Assembly: GCA_913058195.1 (NCBI GenBank)
Contig: CAJXPP010000048.1
Location: forward strand, 1 to 11,279
Reading direction: 5' to 3'
DNA length: 11,279 nt
Source of the DNA: an uncultured Gammaproteobacteria bacterium
GTDB lineage: Bacteria > Pseudomonadota > Gammaproteobacteria > Nitrosococcales > Methylophagaceae
Below the pieces are notes generated by a model that saw only the letters and a list, made by a program, of their open reading frames with translations, was not told the origin of the DNA and made no database searches. The translations under genes and the position numbers were made by a program. Below are positions 6,583-11,279 of this stretch, one piece after another. Within the stretch, counting starts at the first letter, position 1. Every line of letters starts with the position of its first letter.

Positions 6583-7980
6583 TTAGATAATAGATTTAGT
6601 CCGCCGTCGCGGCGTTGATAATACGTCTGCAAGTAAGTTAAGTGCTGTTTTCAAAGAGTCATGATCGGTTGATACGCCTAATGACACCCGCACAGCTTGG
6701 CTTCGACACCGTTCAGTTACAAAGGCTGTTGATGGCACAATTGACACACCTATTCGTTCCGCTTGCTCGGAAAAGTCGAGTGCACTCATTCTTTTTGGCA
6801 ATGGCAACCAAAGGTGAGGCCCAGCTGGATTAGTTTTCATGTCATATTGGTTAAAAATAGCAGCAGCAAGTTGTTGTCTAGCAATATTTTCAGCTTTGAT
6901 TGCCAAGGTTATTTCAGTGATTCGCCCCGTTTTAATCCAATGCGAGACCACAGCAGTCATCAGTGGTGGTGCCATTAAGCTACTGACACGCACTTCTTCT
7001 GCCAGAGATAATGCATCATCCACATTTGGAGCAACAACATAAGCCACACGCAAAGCAGGCGATATACATTTAGATAAGGTAGCAATATGCCATGTTTGTT
7101 CATGACATAAGCTATAGAGTGATGGCAAGGGTTTATCTATAAAACTAGCATAAGGATCATCTTCAATAATCGTTAAACCATATTGTTTGCAAATAGTAGC
7201 CAGTTTGCCTCTTCGACTGGCTGATAATGTGGCGGTAGTTGGATTATCAATATTCGGTATCAAATATACGATATCAACTGTATGCCGTTCACACAGCCTT
7301 GCTAAACTTTCTGGAATGATACCCTCTTCATCCATTTCAATACCAAACACGTCAAACTGTAATTGATCGGCAATGGCTCTTAAACCAGGATAGGAAAAAT
7401 CGGGCGCAGCAATGGATTTTTTAGCTACTGATTTCAAATGACTCAATATTGAAAACAAAGCACTGTGAGCACCACTGGCAATTAAAATTTTATCTGGATT
7501 AATATCGGCTATTTTATTATCCAACCACTTTGAAGCCATAAACCGATCTTGAGGATTGCCAGCAGTTTCTTGATAATTGAGCTGATCAATCGGTGAATCG
7601 CTTTCAGCACAAATCGCTTGCAGAGCTAATGCTATTTCATTTTCGATTCTCCAACCCGCTGGGTTTGGAGGATTATTCATACTCAAATCAAGCGGCTTCC
7701 CGTCGGAGAGTTTTAGTGAGTTGTAGTGTGAGAATGTAGTCAGTGCGACAAAAGAACCACTGCCTCTCTGCGTTTCAATCAAACCTCGTTTTGTTGCTTC
7801 ATTAATTGCACGAGTCACCGTAGTGAGGTCAATATCTAAGCTTTCGGCAATACTACGCTGGGCAGGTAGTTTATCCCCAGGTTTAATCAATCGTTGTTTG
7901 ATATCTTCTTCAATAGCATCAACTACACCGATGTATTTAACACGTGATGCTTTCTCAATTCTTGGTGACCATACTTTCAT
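6583..7980 (-). CDS. MocR/PdxR-family GntR-aminotransferase-like regulator
   Basis: This 465-aa regulator fuses an N-terminal GntR winged helix (about residues 17-80; GDKLPAQRSIAESL, TVTRAI, GLIETQRGSGSFV) to a fold-type-I aminotransferase-like domain. PLP-site landmarks are intact: PNIDNPT (with N246), EDDPY (273-277), the Schiff-base lysine in LSKCISPALR (K304) and R431 in VRVSLG. MocR proteins use PLP plus an amino compound as effector and often activate a neighbouring operon while repressing themselves. The gene reads in the same direction as ccoG-like, cysI and DUF934, which start 52-55 nt after its stop, so it may control them or share their transcript. TauR, a MocR protein for taurine use, is a sulfur-related precedent, but the ligand here cannot be read from sequence. 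I chose ATG 7980 because AAAGG lies 8 nt upstream; the longer TTG-initiated frame from 8013 would run across the proposed operator. Confidence 0.88.
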   Translation of the reverse strand: MKVWSPRIEKASRVKYIGVVDAIEEDIKQRLIKPGDKLPAQRSIAESLDIDLTTVTRAINEATKRGLIETQRGSGSFVALTTFSHYNSLKLSDGKPLDLSMNNPPNPAGWRIENEIALALQAICAESDSPIDQLNYQETAGNPQDRFMASKWLDNKIADINPDKILIASGAHSALFSILSHLKSVAKKSIAAPDFSYPGLRAIADQLQFDVFGIEMDEEGIIPESLARLCERHTVDIVYLIPNIDNPTTATLSASRRGKLATICKQYGLTIIEDDPYASFIDKPLPSLYSLCHEQTWHIATLSKCISPALRVAYVVAPNVDDALSLAEEVRVSSLMAPPLMTAVVSHWIKTGRITEITLAIKAENIARQQLAAAIFNQYDMKTNPAGPHLWLPLPKRMSALDFSEQAERIGVSIVPSTAFVTERCRSQAVRVSLGVSTDHDSLKTALNLLADVLSTPRRRTKSII

Positions 7981-7993
7981 GTATATTGCCTTT

Positions 7994-8109
7994 AAAAACA
8001 TACAATTTAGCAATACAGTAAGTTATTATTATTTTGTAGGCAATAAAAACATACAAAATTATAATAATGCACAAATTGTATGGTTAACGGTTCCCTTATC
8101 TACATACAA
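7994..8109. promoter_or_regulatory. CATACAA operator cluster and promoter of the MocR gene
   Basis: CATACAA occurs at 7999-8005, 8050-8056 and 8103-8109 on the plus strand and inverted (TTGTATG) at 8076-8082. The first two sit in a 12-nt direct repeat, AAAAACATACAA (7994-8005 and 8045-8056), 51 bp apart, close to five helical turns. On the minus strand a perfect TATAAT (8063-8058) with TTAACC (8087-8082) 18 bp upstream makes a plausible promoter inside the cluster. Spaced direct repeats are typical of MocR operators such as GabR's, so this is probably the regulator's own site. Confidence 0.55.
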
Positions 8110-8204
8110 AGCACTTAAATTTAATATAAAAATTACATAATGAAATTTTCATTGCGCAAATATATCAATGGGAGAAGAAATCATAATCATTGGCTGGTAG
8201 CGTT

Positions 8205-8336
8205 TTAAAAAATAAACCATGCAGCAACGAGCCAAAGTAGGCCTTTAGCTAAGAAAAATACAAAAGCTGCACTGCCCATATTCTGTACAAACCTCTTATT
8301 GATTGCTATAGACGGAAGCTGTTTTCTTAGTTGCAT
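8205..8336 (-). CDS. 43-aa single-span membrane protein, divergent from oxyR
   Basis: This short gene runs from ATG 8336 to TAA 8207-8205. It encodes MQLRKQLPSIAINKRF, a middle VQNMGSAAFVFF, and a tail LAKGLLWLVAAWFIF. The first 15 residues carry four basic residues and no acidic ones. Residues 23-43 form one long hydrophobic helix interrupted by a single lysine, so the positive-inside rule predicts a cytosolic N-terminus and a tail anchored in the inner membrane. Support for translation is an AAGGA ribosome site 8 nt before the ATG, and a sigma70-like promoter with TTCACA and TATTCT separated by 17 bp. The -35 abuts an OxyR-like box, so induction by peroxide is plausible. I do not recognise the family. 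It could be a stress-induced small membrane regulator. Evidence is ORF, ribosome site and promoter only, so it could still be spurious. Confidence 0.6.
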   Translation of the reverse strand: MQLRKQLPSIAINKRFVQNMGSAAFVFFLAKGLLWLVAAWFIF

Positions 8337-8400
8337 CTTATTTATCCTTATCTTTAAGAGTAACTCATTACACAGGCAATAAATTCCTATGAATGGGTAA

Positions 8401-8429
8401 AGAATAAAGCAGCATGATATATATGTGAA
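8401..8429 (-). promoter_or_regulatory. Promoter of the 43-aa membrane protein gene
   Basis: On the minus strand TTCACA (8429-8424, 5 of 6 matches to the -35 consensus) and TATTCT (8406-8401, 4 of 6) are separated by 17 bp. Transcription would start near 8394, giving a leader of about 58 nt. The -35 edge touches the OxyR-like box at 8430, the geometry expected for activation by OxyR. Confidence 0.5.
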
Positions 8430-8466
8430 ATCGTTTTATTTTACAATTACAATAGGTTTGCCCTAT
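8430..8466. promoter_or_regulatory. OxyR binding site between oxyR and the small membrane gene
   Basis: The OxyR tetramer consensus is four 4-nt elements, ATAG-N7-CTAT-N7-ATAG-N7-CTAT. Here the four elements in register are ATCG (8430-8433), TTAC (8441-8444), ATAG (8452-8455) and CTAT (8463-8466). That is 13 of 16 positions, with the right-hand half perfect and all three 7-nt spacers exact. It lies 29 nt before the oxyR ATG and overlaps oxyR promoter-like elements (TTTACA at 8440-8445, TAGAAT at 8467-8472), as expected for autorepression. Confidence 0.65.
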
Positions 8467-8495
8467 TAGAATATTGTTAATTATTTGAGATAATC

Positions 8496-9404
8496 ATGAA
8501 CCTAAGAGATCTTCACTACATTGTCACTGTTGCTGAAACTCAGCATTTTGGTCACGCTGCTGAGAAATGTTTTGTTAGCCAGCCAACCTTAAGTGGTCAA
8601 ATAAAAAAAGTCGAACAGGAATTAGGTATATCTCTATTTGAGAGAAGCAAAAGATCGGTACAAACCACGCCCATTGGCAAATTAATTGTCAAGCAAGCTC
8701 AACAGGTGTTAGAGCAAGCTAACGTAATCAGTCAGCTGGCTCTAAATCATCAAGATGAACTTACTGGTCCTTTACGGATGGGGGTTATCCCAACCTTAAG
8801 TCCTTATCTACTACCGTTGATTTTAAAACCATTGCATCAGCAGTTTCCCCAGATGAAACCAATATTATCTGAGGAAATAACAGATATCCTTTTAGAACGT
8901 CTGAGTAATCACGAAATTGATGCTGCGTTATTAGCCTCGGATGTCGACAGTCCAGAGTATGAAAGCATCAAGTTATTTGATGAAAATTTTTGGCTTGTAC
9001 ACCATATCAGTCATCCTTTTAGTGATAAAGATAAGATACAGTTATCAGATCTAAATGGCGACGAATTACTGCTGTTATCAGATGGGCATTGTTTCTCACA
9101 ACAAATCATGCAGGCTTGTCAGCTAAAAAAGCGAAGTAAGGAAAGTGATTGGGCCGATTTACGTGCAACTAGCCTGGATACGTTATTACAAATGGTCGCC
9201 GTAGGCTTTGGCTATACCTTATTACCCGAACTTGCATTGAAACACTCGTCAACACAAGATAGTCAGTTAGTTATCAGACCACTGAAAATAGCAGATACAT
9301 ATAGAACCATATCACTGGTATTTAGGAAAAGCTTTCCTCGTCGGAAAGCTCTAAATGCATTTGCAGAGCTCATCATGAATAATCTGCCAGATAATATGAA
9401 ATAG
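8496..9404 (+). CDS. oxyR: OxyR, hydrogen peroxide-sensing LysR-type regulator
   Basis: This 302-aa LysR-family protein opens MNLRDLHYIVTVAETQHFGHAA with the helix-turn-helix segment VSQPTLSGQIKKVE (about 27-40), which is characteristic of OxyR. The two redox-active cysteines fall at exactly the E. coli positions: C199 in DGHC and C208 eight residues later, followed by the conserved RATSLDTL. Oxidation of C199 to a C199-C208 disulfide switches OxyR to its activating form, which turns on catalase, peroxiredoxin and related genes by tetrameric binding. Other OxyR marks are GPLRMGVIPT (91-100) and LLLLSDGHC (191-199). Length matches the family. ATG 8496 has only a weak GAG ribosome site. A candidate OxyR box lies upstream, so negative autoregulation is likely. 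No catalase or ahpC is adjacent. Confidence 0.93.
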   Translation: MNLRDLHYIVTVAETQHFGHAAEKCFVSQPTLSGQIKKVEQELGISLFERSKRSVQTTPIGKLIVKQAQQVLEQANVISQLALNHQDELTGPLRMGVIPTLSPYLLPLILKPLHQQFPQMKPILSEEITDILLERLSNHEIDAALLASDVDSPEYESIKLFDENFWLVHHISHPFSDKDKIQLSDLNGDELLLLSDGHCFSQQIMQACQLKKRSKESDWADLRATSLDTLLQMVAVGFGYTLLPELALKHSSTQDSQLVIRPLKIADTYRTISLVFRKSFPRRKALNAFAELIMNNLPDNMK

Positions 9405-9408
9405 TATC

Positions 9409-9460
9409 GACTGTATTTAAAGGTTTAATCTTAAAAAGAAACTTTCGATACAGTCTGTTT
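9409..9460 (+). terminator. Hairpin terminator after oxyR
   Basis: GACTGTAT (9409-9416) pairs with ATACAGTC (9448-9455). Inside it, AAAG and TTT pair with AAA and CTTT across a bulged G, giving one long imperfect stem that starts 5 nt after the oxyR stop. A short TGTTTT follows. A second inverted repeat, TGCAAGA (9463-9469) with TCTTGCA (9488-9494), lies just beyond and may act on the opposite strand. The rest of the 215-nt gap to 9619 shows no gene. Confidence 0.5.
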
Positions 9461-9619
9461 TGTGCAAGAAGCAGTCATTAATTTAACTCTTGCAGGCCTG
9501 GTCGGGCTTGTTTAACTTAATTATAAGCTTACATTTTATAATAATGGGCTAGCATTACTATTTACATTGAATTTCATTTAAAAGAACTTATATACACACC
9601 AGCAGCTCTTTCGGCACTA

Positions 9620-9934
9620 TTACAGATTATTTTCAATCGTCCATTCTTTTAGTTCTTCAAGAATCGATAGTGCACTTACTCCTCTTTTTGCTATCTGGTA
9701 ACTTACCGCAATAGGTTTAGTTGAAATTACTTTCCTAGTGATGAGTTTATTTGCTTCCATCGCTTTTAACCGCTCAGCAATCACTTTTTTACTGGCTCCG
9801 GCAAGCTGTCTCGCAATTTCATTAAACCGCATAGGTTGGTCTTTCAAGTGCCATAAAATAGATCCTGTCCATTTGTGACCAATAATACGCATGCCTCTTT
9901 CGACAGGGCAAGGTTCATAACATTCTTTATTCAT
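9620..9934 (-). CDS. HxlR/DUF24-family redox-responsive repressor
   Basis: This 104-aa winged-helix regulator has the HxlR signature CPVERGMRIIGHKWTGSILWHL (residues 9-30), then MRFNEIARQL (35-44) and KKVIAERLKAME (49-60). Length is normal for the family. Cysteines occur at positions 5 and 9. HxlR proteins such as YodB, HypR and QorR use an N-terminal cysteine to sense quinones, diamide or hypochlorite, and QorR controls a neighbouring quinone oxidoreductase gene. The same arrangement occurs here, because the gene is divergent from an MDR oxidoreductase with 89 nt between starts. It should act as a dimeric DNA-binding repressor in the cytosol. The leader has no clear ribosome site before ATG 9934, and a promoter with TTGTGA and TACAAT (18 bp apart) is visible on the minus strand, so output is probably low. 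The effector is inferred, not shown. Confidence 0.88.
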   Translation of the reverse strand: MNKECYEPCPVERGMRIIGHKWTGSILWHLKDQPMRFNEIARQLAGASKKVIAERLKAMEANKLITRKVISTKPIAVSYQIAKRGVSALSILEELKEWTIENNL

Positions 9935-9937
9935 GAC

Positions 9938-9989
9938 ATTAGGTTACAAAAAGTTAACTAGTTGACTATTGTAACCTTAATGTTATAGT
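9938..9989. promoter_or_regulatory. Nested dyad operator overlapping the oxidoreductase promoter
   Basis: Two inverted repeats share one centre near 9959. The outer one is ATTAGGTTAC (9938-9947) with GTAACCTTAAT (9971-9981), and the inner one is AGTTAACT/AGTTGACT (9952-9967). The plus-strand promoter TTGACT (9962-9967) - 16 bp - TATAGT (9984-9989), each hexamer 5 of 6, overlaps the right half. A minus-strand TACAAT (9973-9968) lies inside too. A bound HxlR dimer would therefore cover both promoters. Confidence 0.6.
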
Positions 9990-10023
9990 TCTCACAACAT
10001 TTTAATCTTATGAGAAAACACTA

Positions 10024-11034
10024 ATGGAAAGCAAAGCAATTTTTGTAAATGCGGGTGGCGGCTTCAACACGGTCACAACTGAGCAGGTGACAGTAAAAAA
10101 TCCAGCTACAGATGAAATAACAGTCAGGCTTCATGCTAATTCGTTGAATTATCATGACTATGCTGTAGTGAAAGGTCTCTGGGCACCCTCAGAACGGAGG
10201 ATCCCTATGGCTGATGGTGCAGGGGAAGTGATTGAGGTTGGTGAAAACGTGACTGAATTTAAGGTCGGTGATAGTGTCGTTAGTACATTTTTCCCGACAT
10301 GGGAAAATGGCGAGCCTATCGTTGATGGATTTTCGACTGTACCTGGAGATGGTATCGATGGTTACGCCCGTGAATATGTTACATCTTCGTCAAATTCATT
10401 CACAAAATCACCTAAAGGCTGGTCACATGTAGAAGCTTCAACATTGACTACGGCTGCGCTAACAGCTTGGCGTGCATTGATGTGCTTCAACACTATCAAA
10501 GCCGGCGAAACCGTTTTATTACAAGGTACTGGTGGTGTTTCCATCTTTGCCTTGCAGTTTGCAAAAATGGTGGGTGCGAAAGTCATTGCAACCTCTTCAA
10601 GTGAACAAAAATTGGAACGGTTAATAGAAATGGGCGCCGATCATGTTATCAATTATAAAACTGAACCCAACTGGGGAAAACGTGCAAAAGAATTAAATGG
10701 TGGTGTTGGTGTCGATCATGTAGTTGAAATTGGTGGTGGAGAAACATTAGAGCAATCATTAGCAGCTGTAAGAGTGGGAGGACAAATTTCACTCATCGGA
10801 ATTCTATCTGGCCAAACGTGTGAAATTAATATTGTTAAAGCCTTTATACAACAAGTTAGACTTCAAGGAGTTCTTGTAGGCAGTCGATCTCAGCAACAGG
10901 AAATGATTAAAGCGATTGAGGTTAATCAGATAAAACCAGTAGTAGATAAGGTCTTCTCACTTGAGGATATGGTTGGAGCATTTGAATATCAAGAAAGCAA
11001 TCGCCATTTCGGCAAAATATGCCTTGAATTTTAA
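10024..11034 (+). CDS. Zinc-free MDR-family NAD(P)-dependent oxidoreductase (quinone reductase-like)
   Basis: This 336-aa medium-chain dehydrogenase/reductase has an N-terminal GroES-like domain (about 1-130; SLNYHDY at 40-46, MADGAGEVIEVGENV at 62-76, VGDSVV at 81-86) and a Rossmann domain with the nucleotide-binding turn QGTGGVSIFALQFAK (167-181). The usual catalytic-zinc cysteine position is occupied by SLNYHD, and no structural-zinc cysteine cluster is present, so it belongs to the zinc-independent COG0604 group with quinone oxidoreductases. NADH or NADPH preference and substrate cannot be read reliably; annotations in this subgroup vary between alcohol dehydrogenase and quinone oxidoreductase. 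Divergence from an HxlR repressor, with an operator across the promoter, suggests induction by electrophiles or quinones, which supports a detoxifying reductase. ATG 10024 follows a weak GAGAA ribosome site. Confidence 0.88.
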   Translation: MESKAIFVNAGGGFNTVTTEQVTVKNPATDEITVRLHANSLNYHDYAVVKGLWAPSERRIPMADGAGEVIEVGENVTEFKVGDSVVSTFFPTWENGEPIVDGFSTVPGDGIDGYAREYVTSSSNSFTKSPKGWSHVEASTLTTAALTAWRALMCFNTIKAGETVLLQGTGGVSIFALQFAKMVGAKVIATSSSEQKLERLIEMGADHVINYKTEPNWGKRAKELNGGVGVDHVVEIGGGETLEQSLAAVRVGGQISLIGILSGQTCEINIVKAFIQQVRLQGVLVGSRSQQQEMIKAIEVNQIKPVVDKVFSLEDMVGAFEYQESNRHFGKICLEF

Positions 11035-11057
11035 TTCAAATATTCTATCAACTGCTA

Positions 11058-11117
11058 GACCGCTTTGCTGCAAACAGTGTCCTTAGAAATAAATGTCATT
11101 ACTGTGCTAAAGCGGTC
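11058..11117. repeat. Nested 60-bp inverted repeat downstream of the oxidoreductase gene
   Basis: GACCGCTTT (11058-11066) and AAAGCGGTC (11109-11117) are perfect 9-bp inverted repeats. ACAGT (11074-11078) and ACTGT (11101-11105) form a second stem inside. It begins 24 nt after the oxidoreductase stop and is not followed by a U-run, so it is a poor intrinsic terminator. It could be a structured 3' element or a short dispersed repeat. The remaining sequence to 11231 shows no convincing gene. Confidence 0.5.
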
Positions 11118-11231
11118 ACTTGTTTAAGAGTAATCCTCTATCTTTGGCTGAAGAGAATTATAGATACAACATTTAATATCCTTAGCCTTCACCGGCGTGC
11201 CTTATGAATAACTACTTCACAGTGCTGGAAG

Positions 11232-11279
11232 CTGTCTCTTATACACATCTCCGAGCCCACGAGACTAGGCATGATCTCG
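11232..11279 (-). other. Untrimmed Nextera i7 adapter (sequencing artefact)
   Basis: Positions 11232-11250 are the inverted Tn5 mosaic end (CTGTCTCTTATACACATCT), 11251-11265 the read-2 arm, 11266-11273 (TAGGCATG) match the N706 index as I know it, and 11274-11279 are the beginning of the P7 arm. This is library DNA, not genome. Confidence 0.98.

Noticed and set aside
6583..7980. Calling the MocR regulator TauR or PdxR
   Set aside because: No taurine transport or vitamin B6 synthesis genes are adjacent, and the effector-binding residues do not allow a by-eye subfamily call.
8139..8159. Short palindromes AATGAAATTTTCATT and TTGCGCAA between the small gene and mocR
   Set aside because: Short palindromes are expected in AT-rich DNA, and neither matches a regulator consensus I can defend (an FNR site was considered but its right half does not fit).
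11109..11117. AAAGCGGTC as a Pasteurellaceae DNA-uptake signal
   Set aside because: It resembles the Actinobacillus-type core (ACAAGCGGT) but does not match it, and it occurs only as the arms of one inverted repeat here; the gene content does not point to Pasteurellaceae.
11189..11231. Possible gene fragments at the right edge: a plus-strand start at 11204 (MNNYFTVLE) and a minus-strand tail ending at 11189
   Set aside because: Only 9 and 13 codons remain before the adapter, the plus start has no ribosome site, and neither can be assigned to a family.
1..11279. Inverted mosaic ends at both termini suggesting a Tn5-like transposon
   Set aside because: The ends are Nextera adapters with index and sequencing-arm bases attached, and no transposase gene lies between them.

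Overview
The window is an assembled Illumina contig, not a clean genomic slice. Positions 1-49 and 11232-11279 are Nextera transposase adapters with sample indices, so only about 50-11231 is biological DNA. That DNA is AT-rich and most likely gammaproteobacterial: it has an OxyR with cysteines at exactly the Escherichia coli positions 199 and 208, a YqaA-type membrane protein, and the sulfite reductase/DUF934 pair seen in Pseudomonas-like bacteria. I cannot name a genus. I see no insertion sequence, phage gene, CRISPR array, tRNA or rRNA.

Layout, left to right. A 5'-truncated yqaA-like gene (+) ends at 286. It converges with a 706-aa PAS-PAS-GGDEF-EAL cyclic-di-GMP protein (-, 482-2602), which has a long leader and an odd TTG start. 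Next is a minus-strand block read from right to left: a MocR-type PLP-binding regulator (7980-6583), a CcoG/FixG-like membrane iron-sulfur protein (6527-5112), a siroheme nitrite/sulfite reductase (5090-3423) and a DUF934 protein (3426-2899) that overlaps it by 4 nt. Four copies of CATACAA lie at and upstream of the regulator's start.

A second part concerns redox stress. A previously uncalled 43-codon membrane protein gene (8336-8205, -) is divergent from oxyR (8496-9404, +). The gap holds a 13/16 match to the OxyR consensus, abutting a sigma70-like promoter for the small gene. An HxlR/DUF24 repressor (9934-9620, -) is divergent from a zinc-free MDR oxidoreductase (10024-11034, +), and a nested dyad operator overlaps the oxidoreductase promoter.

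How the genes may work together. The sulfur block looks like an assimilatory sulfite-to-sulfide module in which a CcoG paralog sits where an electron-donor gene might be expected; that role is inference. The oxyR and hxlR units resemble H2O2 and quinone/electrophile sensing circuits. The most useful leads are the CcoG-sulfite reductase linkage and the small membrane protein that may be an OxyR target.
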